Assembly: GCF_000013045.1 (NCBI RefSeq)
Contig: NC_007677.1
Coordinates: 3,160,203 to 3,224,202, forward strand
Direction of reading: 5' to 3'
DNA length: 64,000 nucleotides
From: Salinibacter ruber DSM 13855
GTDB taxonomy: Bacteria > Bacteroidota > Rhodothermia > Rhodothermales > Salinibacteraceae
Below, piece by piece: positions 44,425 through 53,721 of this stretch. Under the pieces are notes generated by a model. The model searched no databases, was not told the origin of the DNA, and saw only the letters and a program-made list of their open reading frames with translations. Each line of letters starts with the position of its first letter. The first letter of the stretch is position 1. Made by a program: the position numbers and the translations under genes.

Positions 44425-46002
44425 ATGCAAAGCTACGCAACCAAGTACGCGGCCGGCTACGTCGCCACCGGCCTCATGATTGCCGCCGCCGGGCTCGTCA
44501 CCGGCAGCGCCCTCACCGGGGCCGTGGCCACGTTCGTCGGCTTCATCACCCTCGGCTCCATCATGGGGTCGATCACCATCACCACACTGACCGACCTCCA
44601 CATGCAGACCGTCGCCGTGGCGGACGGCGACCTCGACCGCGAGCTTTATTCCAACCGGCGCGACGAGTTTGGCGACATGTACGACGCGATCGACAACCTC
44701 CGCCAGACCCTTCTCGACCGCATTGAGGAGGTGGAGGCGACGAGGGCCCGCACCGAGGAGGCGAAGCAGGAGGCCGAGTCGGTGGCCCGGGAGCGCGAGG
44801 CCGCCCGGCAGGCCCTCTCGGCCCGCGTGGACGAGATGGTGGCCGGCATGGGCCGCTTCGCCGAGGGCGACCTGACCGTCGAGATCGACGCTTTCGACAC
44901 GGAGACCGACCAAGACACGGAGATGGACCGACTGCGGACCGAGTTCAACCGGTCGGTGCGCACCGTCCGGCAGATCCTCCACCGCGTCGTGGAGGCCATC
45001 GAACGAACGGCATCGGTGGCCGATCAGCTCAGCGGGTCGACCGACCAGCTCGATGCGGGCGTCAAGCGGCAGTCCAGCCAGGCCGACGAGGTGGCCGCGG
45101 CGATGGAGGAGATGGCCCGCACCATCGACGACAACGCCCAGAACGCGACGGAAACCGCCGAGGCGGCCCGGGCCAACGGCGAACTCGCCCGCGAGAACGG
45201 CGAGGTGGTGCTCAGGGCCGTCGAGAAGATGCGCGAGATCGGGACGGTGGTCGAAAACTCCGCGGAGACGGTGAGTCAGCTCCGCGAGTCGAGCGAGGAG
45301 ATCGGCGAGATCGTCGCTACGATCGACGAGATTGCCGACCAGACGAACCTGCTCGCGCTGAACGCCGCCATCGAGGCGGCCCGGGCCGGCGGCGACGGTG
45401 GCCGCGGCCAGACCGGACAGGGCTTCGCGGTCGTGGCCGAGGAGGTGCGCGAGCTGGCCGAGCGCACGGCACAGGCCACCGACAAGATCGAGGACATGGT
45501 GCGGTCGGTCCAGGACGAGACCAGCGAAGCCGTTGGGGCGATCGAGGAGGGGCAGCGTGAAATTGAAGCCGGCATCGAACTCGCCGGACAGGCGGCCGAC
45601 GCCTTCGAGGAAATCGTGGACAGCACCCAGGGCATTACCGACCGCATCGGCAGCATCGCGACGGCGACCGAAGAGCAGGCCGCCACGGGCGACCAGATCT
45701 CCGAAAGCATCCAGGCGATCTCCGAGGTGGCCCACGAATCGGCCCACGACATCGAAGAGGTGTCGGGGGTGGCGGCGGAACTCGATACACTCGCCGAAAA
45801 CCTCCACGGCCTCGTCCAACAGTTCACCCTCGAGGCCGGGCCTCAGGGCGACGGGTCCCCCGCCCCGTCGGCCCCGCAGCACTCCGGCACCGAGTCTCTC
45901 CCCCGCTCCACCGGTGCCGCCGCCCACGGCGCATCCCGCGAGCCCGCCCTTGAGGACCCACATGCCGGCAGCACGCCCGGCGGGGACGGCCGGCAGCAAT
46001 AG
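44425..46002 (+). CDS. htrI: Sensory rhodopsin I transducer HtrI (MCP-type)
   Basis: A 525-residue transducer with two membrane helices (about 12-28 and 31-53) joined by a minimal loop, so it has no periplasmic ligand domain and must read the state of the rhodopsin. A HAMP domain follows (about 54-104), then a second HAMP-like unit (about 138-186) and the MCP signalling domain with [16 protein letters not shown] and [16 protein letters not shown]. Between these, at the hairpin tip, residues 321-334 carry six extra residues compared with the other two receptors in the window. The C-terminus is an unstructured tail without a CheR-docking motif. Confidence 0.93.
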   Translation: MQSYATKYAAGYVATGLMIAAAGLVTGSALTGAVATFVGFITLGSIMGSITITTLTDLHMQTVAVADGDLDRELYSNRRDEFGDMYDAIDNLRQTLLDRIEEVEATRARTEEAKQEAESVAREREAARQALSARVDEMVAGMGRFAEGDLTVEIDAFDTETDQDTEMDRLRTEFNRSVRTVRQILHRVVEAIERTASVADQLSGSTDQLDAGVKRQSSQADEVAAAMEEMARTIDDNAQNATETAEAARANGELARENGEVVLRAVEKMREIGTVVENSAETVSQLRESSEEIGEIVATIDEIADQTNLLALNAAIEAARAGGDGGRGQTGQGFAVVAEEVRELAERTAQATDKIEDMVRSVQDETSEAVGAIEEGQREIEAGIELAGQAADAFEEIVDSTQGITDRIGSIATATEEQAATGDQISESIQAISEVAHESAHDIEEVSGVAAELDTLAENLHGLVQQFTLEAGPQGDGSPAPSAPQHSGTESLPRSTGAAAHGASREPALEDPHAGSTPGGDGRQQ

Positions 46003-46018
46003 ACGGCCCGACTGTCGT

Positions 46019-46051
46019 GTCCCGAGGGGCGGGCCGAGTGCCCCTCGGGAC
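46019..46051. terminator. Perfect 12-bp hairpin between htrI and fliA
   Basis: GTCCCGAGGGGC and GCCCCTCGGGAC form a perfect 12-bp inverted repeat around a 9-bp loop, 16 bp after the htrI stop and about 108 bp beyond the convergent fliA stop. It probably ends transcription from both sides; neither strand has a U-tract. Confidence 0.6.
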
Positions 46052-46158
46052 CTGAGCCAGGCCCACCTTTAATGTCAATGCACGGGCGTGCAACGAGGAG
46101 CTTGCCCGGCGCATCCGGAACGAAATGGGGCTGCTGCCCCCGCGCTCAGACAATGCCG

Positions 46159-46905
46159 TCAGTGGGCGTGCTCTTCGAACTTCGACTGCAGGGTGAGCTG
46201 AATTTTTCCGAGGAGCTGCGAGATGCGAGCGGCACTGAGATCGAGCACCTCCCCGATCTCCTGGAGGGTCAGGTCTTCCGTGTAGTACAGGCCCAGGATC
46301 GTCTGCTGGCGCTCCGGAAGCGTCTGGATCAGGTCTTCGAGGTGCTTCTGCGTAGACGCCTTTTCGAACTGCTCGAACCCTTCGGTCCCGTCGTCGCTCG
46401 GGAGCACGTCGAGCATCGTGTGGTCGTCGTCCTCGCTGGGCCGCGAGAGGGAGAGGGAGAAGCGGCACTGCGCGTCCCGGAGAAGGTCGTGGTACTCCTC
46501 CACGGCCATCCCCATGTAGTCGGCCACGTCCTCGTCCGACGGCTCCTCCCCCAGCATCTGTCGGAGCGACGAGAGCGCCTCCTGCACCGCGCCCATCTTC
46601 TTGCGCTTCTCCCGCGAGAGCACGTCGATTGAGCGGAGGTAGTCGATGATGTTGCCCCGGATGCGCCGGTATGCATGCGTCGCAAACTGGGCCTGCTCCG
46701 GATCGTAGTTGTCGAGGGCTTCGAGCAGCCCGACGATCCCGACGCTCTCCAGGTCCTCGTGCGCGGCAAGCAGGTGATCGGGCACGCTGATCTTGCCGAT
46801 GATGGAGCGCACGAGGGGGAGCGCCGCCATCACGACGGCCTCTCGGTTCGACGGGGTTGGGTCGTCGAGGTACTGCTCGACGAGGGGCTGCAGGTCACGG
46901 GACAT
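46159..46905 (-). CDS. fliA: RNA polymerase sigma factor FliA (sigma-28)
   Basis: A 248-residue flagellar sigma factor. Region 2 reads HEDLESVGIVGLLEALDNYD and QFATHAYRRIRGNIIDYLRS, with SIDVLSREKRKK following, region 3 SDEDVADYMGMAVEEYHDL, and region 4 TLPERQQTILGLYYTEDLTL with the helix-turn-helix LQEIGEVLDLSAARISQLL. It is the last gene of the flagellar series, 40 bp after a small membrane protein gene. At least three promoters of its type lie in this window. Confidence 0.95.
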   Translation of the reverse strand: MSRDLQPLVEQYLDDPTPSNREAVVMAALPLVRSIIGKISVPDHLLAAHEDLESVGIVGLLEALDNYDPEQAQFATHAYRRIRGNIIDYLRSIDVLSREKRKKMGAVQEALSSLRQMLGEEPSDEDVADYMGMAVEEYHDLLRDAQCRFSLSLSRPSEDDDHTMLDVLPSDDGTEGFEQFEKASTQKHLEDLIQTLPERQQTILGLYYTEDLTLQEIGEVLDLSAARISQLLGKIQLTLQSKFEEHAH

Positions 46906-46945
46906 GGCACTACGGCGTTAGGACGTCGCAACGAGTCGCGGGGAG

Positions 46946-47263
46946 TTAGGCGGCCTGGGCTTCCGGAACGTTTTCGGACGGCTCAGGCTCCGACTCCGCA
47001 GACGCCCCCTCGTCCGAGGCGTCCTCCTCCGCGGTTGTCTCGAAGGGCATCCCGTGTTGGACGATGCTTCGGGCCGCCGCGTAGCCGACTGCCAGGATGA
47101 GGTAGGTTGCCACCCCGCCCCCCGCCGCGGCAACGACGGTGTGCTCCAGGGGCGCCCCGCCCCACATCTGCGCCAGAAAGATGCCGGTCCCGAACAGCAC
47201 GCTCACGTCGGCGATGATTGTGTGGTAGGACAGGGACACGGAGGCAGTGTCGGAAGACGGCAT
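46946..47263 (-). CDS. Two-helix membrane protein between flhG and fliA
   Basis: A 105-residue protein not assigned to any family. Two membrane helices (about 14-34 and 42-66) are joined by a short turn, followed by a 35-residue very acidic tail (TAEEDASDEGASAESEPEPS). It is 47 bp after flhG and 40 bp before fliA on the same strand, so it is almost certainly expressed with them. Its fixed place beside FlhF/FlhG and FliA suggests a role in flagellar placement, regulation or secretion, which is inference from position only. Confidence 0.72.
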   Translation of the reverse strand: MPSSDTASVSLSYHTIIADVSVLFGTGIFLAQMWGGAPLEHTVVAAAGGGVATYLILAVGYAAARSIVQHGMPFETTAEEDASDEGASAESEPEPSENVPEAQAA

Positions 47264-47310
47264 GGTACAGGGCGCGATTGGGAGACGTAGTGAGACGTGC
47301 AGGGCGCAGT

Positions 47311-48081
47311 TCATGAGAGGGCGGGCGAGAGGGCGTACTGCCCCCGGGCGGTCGTGTCGGCCAGATCGGCGAAGGCGTCCCGGGCGGGCCCCTCGCTCCG
47401 CACCACCGGCGTCTGGTCCGACACCGAGCGGCGCACGGCGTGCGAGAACGGAATCCAGCCGAGGGTCTTCGGGGCCTGTCCCAGAAAGCGGGTCGTGACC
47501 GCTTTGAACCGTTCCCCGATGCTGCGGGCGTCGTCCTCGTCCTCGGCAAAATTGACGACGAGGCCCAGCGGGTAATCGGGGTCGGCGCTCCACAGCTGCT
47601 TGGCGAGCCGGTAGGCATCGGCCACGGCGGTGGGCTCGCCCACGACGACGAGCACCCCCAGGTCGGCCCGATCCAGGGCCCACTGCACGGGCCCGTCGGT
47701 TCCGGCCGACGCGTCGACGAGCACGTAATCGTGCGTTTCGCGGAGGCGCCCGAGCAGGGTATCGAGCGCGGCGTACAGGGCGTCACGCGCGTCCGGGGCC
47801 TCGGGGGGCGGGCGGTTGGCGGCCTGCACCAGGGTCACTCCCCCCTCCGTCTCGTGTGGCACCGCACGCAGCGCGGCGTCCTCCTGCACGGCGCCCCACA
47901 CCGTCGTGGCGGGGGCCTCGTTGAGGAGCACCGCCGCGTCGCTCTGGCCCAGGTCCGCGTCGAGGAGGGCCACACGGTGCCCCTCCCGCGCGAGCGTCTC
48001 GGCGAGGTTGGTCGTCACGACGCTCTTTCCGACGCCGCCCTTGCCGCTGGCAAATGTGAGAACGTTGGAGGTTACTTCCAT
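47311..48081 (-). CDS. flhG: FlhG/MinD-like ATPase controlling flagellar number
   Basis: A 256-residue ParA/MinD-type ATPase. The deviant Walker A motif ASGKGGVGKSVVTTNLAETL is intact, with VALLDADLGQSDAAVLL and a Walker B-like YVLVDASAGTD. FlhG usually pairs with FlhF at the cell pole to limit the number of flagella. Typical length is about 270-300 residues, so this one is slightly short, lacking part of the N-terminal activation segment of polar FlhG. It is next to flhF (33 bp). Confidence 0.92.
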   Translation of the reverse strand: MEVTSNVLTFASGKGGVGKSVVTTNLAETLAREGHRVALLDADLGQSDAAVLLNEAPATTVWGAVQEDAALRAVPHETEGGVTLVQAANRPPPEAPDARDALYAALDTLLGRLRETHDYVLVDASAGTDGPVQWALDRADLGVLVVVGEPTAVADAYRLAKQLWSADPDYPLGLVVNFAEDEDDARSIGERFKAVTTRFLGQAPKTLGWIPFSHAVRRSVSDQTPVVRSEGPARDAFADLADTTARGQYALSPALS

Positions 48082-48114
48082 CGGTCAAAAGTCAGGCAGG
48101 AGGAAGCAAGACGG

Positions 48115-49464
48115 TTAGAGGTCCATGACGTCTTCCACGAACCACCGCAGGGAGAAGGCCCGGGCCCCGTCCGGCACCTCGGGCCCCTCCGAGACAATCT
48201 GCACGGGCAGGTCGACGTGGATCAGCCACTCCGCCACCTGTCCCCAGTCGTGCACCTCGTCCAGGTGAGTGACGGCCGCCGCCGTGGGGCGGAGGGGCAG
48301 CCGGGCGAACGTCGCCTCGTCGATCCCCCCGAGCGCCCGGGTGGCGTCGACCACGAAGTGGACATCGGGCCGCGGCAGGGGCCGCAGGAGGCGCCGGTAC
48401 CGCCGCAGCACCGGGCGGGCCTCCGACAGGGGCATGGGGAGCGGTGGTGTGTCGATGAGCACCTGCTCGAAGTCGCCGACGCACCGGAGCGCCTTCGCCA
48501 TGTCTTCTTTCGTGCGGACGCTCCGCACCGGGAGGCCGAAGCGCCGGTACAGGGCGGTCGGGTTCTGATAGGACGCGTTGCGCCCCGCCTCCGGACACAG
48601 GTGAAGCACGGCGGTGTCCTGCCGGGCGAGCATGCGGTCGTGCACCGCGAGCTTGAGGGCGAGCGACGTCTTCCCGGCGCCGCTGGGCCCCACCAGGGCG
48701 ATCACGCCCGTGTCGTCGGTCAGGGGGTCGGTCTGGATGCGGCGACACACCACCTGTGCGAGGGCCCAGTGCAGCTCGTCCCGGGGGCTCTCCCTCGGGT
48801 CCACGCCCCGCTCCGTCAGGTCGCCGAAGAGGGCGGTCGCGGTCTTGGGACGGAGGCCGTCCTCCAGCAGGCGCCCGTAGAGGGGGTGGGTCGCCCACTC
48901 GTCGGTCTCCGCTCCGGCGAGGCGGGCGGTCCGGTCGTGCCCGTCCCCGCCCCGGGCCCGGAGCTCCGCCAGGCGCGACTCGACCCAGGCCTCGTGGTCG
49001 CCGGTCGTCGAGGCACCGTCGCCCTCCGCATCCGAGGCCGGAAACACCCGTCCCCGCCCCGGGCCCTGCCCCGACGCATCCGCCTCCGGCCGGGATTGTG
49101 CCTCCAGCTCCGACTGAAAGCGCGACGCCCGCCCCGCCCCGGGCGGCCCCGCTGCCTCGTCCGCCTCGTACCCGAGGGCGGCCCCGTCGTCCTCGCCCCC
49201 AGGGTCCGGGGCGGGCGACGTGCTCGGGGGCGACGTGCTCGGGGCCGACGCAGGCGCCTCCGACGGCTTCGGCACGTGTCCCCAGGACGGCTCGCCCTGC
49301 GTGGCGGCCTGCTGGGCCGACTCGTCCACCATCACGGTGACCTGCGCGGGCGCCTCGTCGGTGGACGGCTCCGACTCGACCAGCACAACCTGGTCGCCCA
49401 GCTTGTGCCGCGCCTTTTCGAGGGCCGCCTGAATGCTCGAATCGGTAAAGGTCTTGACGTCCAT
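48115..49464 (-). CDS. flhF: FlhF, SRP-type GTPase for flagellar placement (divergent motifs)
   Basis: A 449-residue FlhF with the N-terminal MDVKTFTDSSIQAALEKARH segment, a long low-complexity linker (about 45-155), the N domain and a G domain. G1 (259-267) is GPSGAGKTS, but the usual DTYR segment after it is replaced (LHLCPEAGR), G3 DTAG is DTPP (337-340) and G4 TKLD is THLD (398-401). The C-terminal SEGPEVPDGARAF fits the family. It probably still recruits export components, but GTP hydrolysis may be weak or altered. It precedes flhG and follows flhA. Confidence 0.88.
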   Translation of the reverse strand: MDVKTFTDSSIQAALEKARHKLGDQVVLVESEPSTDEAPAQVTVMVDESAQQAATQGEPSWGHVPKPSEAPASAPSTSPPSTSPAPDPGGEDDGAALGYEADEAAGPPGAGRASRFQSELEAQSRPEADASGQGPGRGRVFPASDAEGDGASTTGDHEAWVESRLAELRARGGDGHDRTARLAGAETDEWATHPLYGRLLEDGLRPKTATALFGDLTERGVDPRESPRDELHWALAQVVCRRIQTDPLTDDTGVIALVGPSGAGKTSLALKLAVHDRMLARQDTAVLHLCPEAGRNASYQNPTALYRRFGLPVRSVRTKEDMAKALRCVGDFEQVLIDTPPLPMPLSEARPVLRRYRRLLRPLPRPDVHFVVDATRALGGIDEATFARLPLRPTAAAVTHLDEVHDWGQVAEWLIHVDLPVQIVSEGPEVPDGARAFSLRWFVEDVMDL

Positions 49465-49491
49465 GGCAGTGTGCGCGCGGCGCGGATGAGG

Positions 49492-51678
49492 TTATGCGTT
49501 GGAGACCCCGGCGGTCGCGGCGGACAGGTCGGGGGACGACGAGCCCTGCGGGATGCTGACCTGGTCGACGATGTCGACCGGGGCGTCGGGCGTAAGGTCG
49601 TTGTAGGAGAGAACGGTAATGTCCGAGACCATCGGGTCCAGAAACTGGTAGACCGTCGCCCGCAGCACGGGGGAGATCAGCAGGATCGGCGCCCGGTCGT
49701 TGCTGATAAGCTCAGTCGCCTGCTCGTCGATCGCCTTGACGAGGGCGTCGGCCCGCTCGGGCTGCAGCCCGAGGGTGTTGGCGTCGAGCCCCCCGGACTC
49801 GGCCGTTTCGAGCAGGTGCTGCTCCAGGGCCGGGTCCATCACGAAGGCCTTGATGCGCCCCTCGGGCCCCGAGAACTCGCGGGTGATGGTGGGCGCCAGG
49901 GCCGCCCGGCAGTGCTCGGTCAGCACCTCCACCGTCTGCGTCTGCGACGCGTGGTCGGCCAGCGTTTCGAGGATCGTCACGAGGTCGCGAATCGGAATGC
50001 GCTCCTCCAGCAGCCGCTGGAGCACCTTGCGGATGCTGCCCAGCGAGAGGAGGTCCGGCACCAGTTCGTCGACGAGGGCCGGCGCCGATTCTTCGACCTT
50101 GTCCAGCATTTCTCGGACCTCCTGCCGGTCGAGGAGCCGATAGGCATTCTTGCGCAGCTCCTCTAGCAGGTGGGTCGAGATGACGGCCGGCGGCTCGATG
50201 ACGGTCAGCCCCATCTGCTCCGCCTCCGACAGGTTGCGCTCCGCCACCCAGACGGCCGGCAGCCCAAAGGTGGGGTCTTCCACCCGGATGCCCGACGGCG
50301 CCTCGTCGACGTCGTCCGGGAGCAGCGCGAGCTTGTACCCCGGCATCACCTGGCCCTCGCCGATGGGATTGCCCCGGAGCCGGATCACGTATTTGTTCGA
50401 GTCCATGTCGACGTTGTCCCGAATGCGCACCGGCGGGATGACGAGGCCCATCTCCTCGGCCAGTTGCTTCCGCAGCATCTTGACGCGCTCCAGGAGGTCC
50501 CCGCCCTGGTCCGGGTCCACGAGGGAGATGAGCCCGTAGCCGATCTCCAGTTCGAGCGGGTCCACCAGCAACAGGTCGGAGGGGTCCTCCTCGGCCTCCT
50601 CCTCGGCCTGCTGCTCCTCGGCCTCGCGCTGGCGCTCGGCCTCTGCTTCGTCCTCCGCCTTCTTCTCTTTGCTGCGCAGGTACCACAGCAGGAGCACCCC
50701 TGCGCTCAGCAGCCAGAACGGAATGATGGGCAGCCCCGGCACAAAGCCCATGACCCCCAGGAAGCACCCCGTGATCAGCAGCGGGGGCGGCTTGTCGAGG
50801 AGCTGGCCCTTCATCTCGCTGGCCAGCGACCCCTCCTCCCCACTGGCCCGCGAGACGATGATGCCGGCCGCCGTCGACACCATGAGCGCGGGGATTTGCG
50901 ACACGAGCCCGTCCCCGATCGAGAGCAGGGCGAAGGTGCTCGCCGCCTCCCCAATCCCCATCGCCTGCTGGGTGACGCCGATCACCAGGCCCCCCACGAC
51001 GTTGATGGCCGTGATGAGGATGCCCGCGACGGCCTCGCCCCGCACAAACTTCGTGGCGCCGTCCATGGCCCCGTAGAAGTCGGCCTCCTCCGTCACCTCG
51101 TCCCGCCGCTCGCGCGCCTCCCGCTCGTCGATGAGGCCCGAGTTGAGGTCCGCGTCGATGGCCATCTGCTTCCCCGGCATCGCGTCGAGCGTAAACCGCG
51201 CGGCGACCTCCGAGATGCGCTCGGTGCCCTTCGTGATGACCACGAAGTTGATGATGACGAGCACGAGGAAGATGATGGCCCCCACCACGTAGTTGCCCGC
51301 CACGACGAAGCTCCCAAACGCGTTGATGAGGGCGCCCGCCTCCGCGTTGCCCAGGATGAGCCGGGTCGACGCCACGTTCAGCGAGAGCCGGAAGAGGGTG
51401 GTCGTGAGCAGCAGGCCCGGGAAGATCGCAAATTCCAGAGGCCGCTCGGCGTAGAACGACGTCAGGAGCACCCCGAGGCTCAAGGCGATGTCCGTGGCCA
51501 GGAAGAGGTCCAGCAGGTAGCTGGGCAGGGGCACCACCATCATGAACAAGATCGCCACGATGGCGCCAGCCACGAAAATCTCGCTGTCGATCCCCCCAAT
51601 CCCCAGCGACCCGGTGGGCGACGATGACGTGCGGGACTCAGCAGCGCGGGACAAAGCACCGACGGGGGTGGATGACAA
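49492..51678 (-). CDS. flhA: Flagellar type III export gate protein FlhA
   Basis: The largest export-gate component, about 728 residues. Eight membrane helices (about 30-330) contain the family loop LLTTTLFRLSLNVASTRLIL and VVITKGTERISEVAARFTLD. A highly charged cytoplasmic linker of Glu/Ala (about 340-365) leads to the soluble nonameric ring domain with GLTVIEPPAVISTHLLEEL, IRKVLQRLLEERIPIRDL and a C-terminal tail that docks export chaperones. It sits 12 bp after flhB. Confidence 0.96.
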   Translation of the reverse strand: MSSTPVGALSRAAESRTSSSPTGSLGIGGIDSEIFVAGAIVAILFMMVVPLPSYLLDLFLATDIALSLGVLLTSFYAERPLEFAIFPGLLLTTTLFRLSLNVASTRLILGNAEAGALINAFGSFVVAGNYVVGAIIFLVLVIINFVVITKGTERISEVAARFTLDAMPGKQMAIDADLNSGLIDEREARERRDEVTEEADFYGAMDGATKFVRGEAVAGILITAINVVGGLVIGVTQQAMGIGEAASTFALLSIGDGLVSQIPALMVSTAAGIIVSRASGEEGSLASEMKGQLLDKPPPLLITGCFLGVMGFVPGLPIIPFWLLSAGVLLLWYLRSKEKKAEDEAEAERQREAEEQQAEEEAEEDPSDLLLVDPLELEIGYGLISLVDPDQGGDLLERVKMLRKQLAEEMGLVIPPVRIRDNVDMDSNKYVIRLRGNPIGEGQVMPGYKLALLPDDVDEAPSGIRVEDPTFGLPAVWVAERNLSEAEQMGLTVIEPPAVISTHLLEELRKNAYRLLDRQEVREMLDKVEESAPALVDELVPDLLSLGSIRKVLQRLLEERIPIRDLVTILETLADHASQTQTVEVLTEHCRAALAPTITREFSGPEGRIKAFVMDPALEQHLLETAESGGLDANTLGLQPERADALVKAIDEQATELISNDRAPILLISPVLRATVYQFLDPMVSDITVLSYNDLTPDAPVDIVDQVSIPQGSSSPDLSAATAGVSNA

Positions 51679-51690
51679 AGCATAAGCGGG

Positions 51691-52752
51691 TTAGACGTCG
51701 CCGCGCTGCTCGTATACTTCGGCGAGGATGGCGGCGACGGCCGGGTAAAGCTCCTCCGGAATTTCTTCCTCCTCTGGCACATTCTCGTACAAGGCGTGTG
51801 CCAGGGACCGATTCTCGAACGTAGGCACGTCAAATTCGGCGGCGAGCTCTTTAATCCGGAGTGCGCGCTTGCGCACGCCCTTCAACAGCACCCGCGGGGC
51901 CGGCGCCTCGTCGGGGTCGTAGCGGAGGGCAATGGCGTAGTGCGTCGGGTTTGTAACAACCGCGTCCGACTTCATGACGGCGTGGTCCATGCGCGGCTGC
52001 TCGGCCAGCTCCTTGGCCTTCTCCCGGCGCTTCTCTTCGAACTCCGGGTCCCCCTCCGTTTCCTTCTGTTCGTCCTCCATTTCTTTTTTGCTCATCTTGA
52101 GGTCCTCGTAGTACTTCCAGCGCTCGAACGCGTAGTCGAGCGCCGCAATCACGACGAGGCCCATCAGCACCCGCCACATCAGCGCAAAGAACCAGTCGGC
52201 CGCCTGGTTGAGCAGGGCTGGCAGCGGCAGCGTGTAGACCTGCACCATCTCGGGAATGAGCGGCCGCATGGCGAAGTACGCGATGGGCCCCACCACGCCG
52301 ATCTTGAGGAGGGTTTTCGCGAAGCCGAAGGCCCCCTTCGAGGAAAAAATCTGCTTCAGCCCCTCCAGGGGATTCACGCGGCTCAGCTGCGGCTGGATCG
52401 GGGTGAACGATACGTTCCACCCGGACTGGACCATGTTCAGCCCCACCGCCGCCACGATGAGCACAATGAAGAGGGGAGCCAGCATCCCGGCGACCTGCGC
52501 CCCGATCTCCGCGACGAGGCGCTGGAGCGACGCCGGGGTGAGGGACATGCGCGCCGACCGGAGAAAAATGCGGGCCGCCATGTCCTGCAGGGACTGAAAC
52601 GCCGAGGCGCCCCCCACCGAAAAGACGGCCATCGCCGTCAGCAGGAGCCCCACGGAGACCGGCTCCGTGGCCCGGAGCACGTTTCCCTTCTCGCGCGCCT
52701 TTTCGAGGCGTCGGGGCGTGGGGTCGTACTGTTTTTCCTGCGTCTCACTCAT
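51691..52752 (-). CDS. flhB: Flagellar export switch protein FlhB
   Basis: A 353-residue export apparatus protein with four membrane helices (within about 33-205) and a cytoplasmic domain that self-cleaves at NPTH, here N268-P-T-H in VVTNPTHYAIALRY. The N-terminus EKQYDPTPRRLEKAREKGNV is canonical. Cleavage switches export from rod/hook to filament substrates. It lies 108 bp after fliR. Confidence 0.96.
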   Translation of the reverse strand: MSETQEKQYDPTPRRLEKAREKGNVLRATEPVSVGLLLTAMAVFSVGGASAFQSLQDMAARIFLRSARMSLTPASLQRLVAEIGAQVAGMLAPLFIVLIVAAVGLNMVQSGWNVSFTPIQPQLSRVNPLEGLKQIFSSKGAFGFAKTLLKIGVVGPIAYFAMRPLIPEMVQVYTLPLPALLNQAADWFFALMWRVLMGLVVIAALDYAFERWKYYEDLKMSKKEMEDEQKETEGDPEFEEKRREKAKELAEQPRMDHAVMKSDAVVTNPTHYAIALRYDPDEAPAPRVLLKGVRKRALRIKELAAEFDVPTFENRSLAHALYENVPEEEEIPEELYPAVAAILAEVYEQRGDV

Positions 52753-52860
52753 CGGTGGCGCTGGGAGGCAATCACGCGATCGCGATTACTCGGCGTCCCC
52801 GCACGGGGAAAGGACTGCGTAGGGCGCAACGGAAAACTTTTCCCGCCCCGCCATCGCCGG

Positions 52861-53637
52861 CTACCCGGGGGCAATGATCCGGAGGACCTCGTGCACCATC
52901 TGCTCAATCTCCCCAAAGAGCGACGGGAAGAACGGGACGGCCCCCTGTATAAAGACAAGGAAGATTCCAATGCCCACGAGCAGCTTTGCGGGCAGGCTGA
53001 GCGTGAACAGGTTGGCCTGGGGGACGAGGCGCGCGAAGATGCCCAGCGCGATGTCGGTCAGGAAGAGGATCACCAGGAACGGCGCCGCGAGCCGGACGGC
53101 GAGCCGGAAGAAGTCCCCCATCCACCCCAGCATCGGCGGCCCGGCCCCGGACAGCTCGGCGCCGCCCAGCGGCACCACCTCAAACGACTGCGCGAGCGCC
53201 CGCAGGAGGAAGTGGTGCCCGTCGGCCAGGAGAAACGCGAGGAGAAACGTATACGAGAGAATCTGGCCGAGCGGGTTGCTCGACGTGCCGCTGATCGGGT
53301 TGTAGGTCTGCGCGAGGCTCAGCGCCATCTGGTACCCCATGATGGTCCCCGCAAAGCTCACCGCCCAGAAAATGATGCGCGCCGTAAAGCCCATGACGAG
53401 CCCCGTGCCCGCCTCCACCAGCACGACCAGCATGAACCCGACGTCGTGGGTTACGTGCTCGGGCAGGGGCCCCGTGGCGAAGCCCGCCAGGCTGTAGGCC
53501 AGCACCACGCTGGCCAGCACCCGCACCCGCACGGGAATGGTCTTCTGCTGGAAGAACGGGGCCGCCAGCATCAGGCCACTCACCCGCACGAACACGAGCA
53601 GCACCCGCAGAATGTATTCGGTATCGAGCAGCGACAT
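52861..53637 (-). CDS. fliR: Flagellar export gate protein FliR
   Basis: A 258-residue integral membrane subunit with six helices, beginning MSLLDTEYILRVLLVFVRVS and containing APFFQQKTIPVRVRV, followed by GFTARIIFWAVSFAGTIMGY and PFLVILFLTDIALGIFARLV. FliR forms the export gate with FliP and FliQ. The gene follows fliQ with 84 bp between. Confidence 0.94.
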   Translation of the reverse strand: MSLLDTEYILRVLLVFVRVSGLMLAAPFFQQKTIPVRVRVLASVVLAYSLAGFATGPLPEHVTHDVGFMLVVLVEAGTGLVMGFTARIIFWAVSFAGTIMGYQMALSLAQTYNPISGTSSNPLGQILSYTFLLAFLLADGHHFLLRALAQSFEVVPLGGAELSGAGPPMLGWMGDFFRLAVRLAAPFLVILFLTDIALGIFARLVPQANLFTLSLPAKLLVGIGIFLVFIQGAVPFFPSLFGEIEQMVHEVLRIIAPG

Positions 53638-53721
53638 GGGACACGCCGTTGGTCTCGGCGTCGGGCGTCACGGGCACAGGGCAGGGGCGTCCGGCGGGGG
53701 CGTCCGGCGGCGGGCCGCCGG

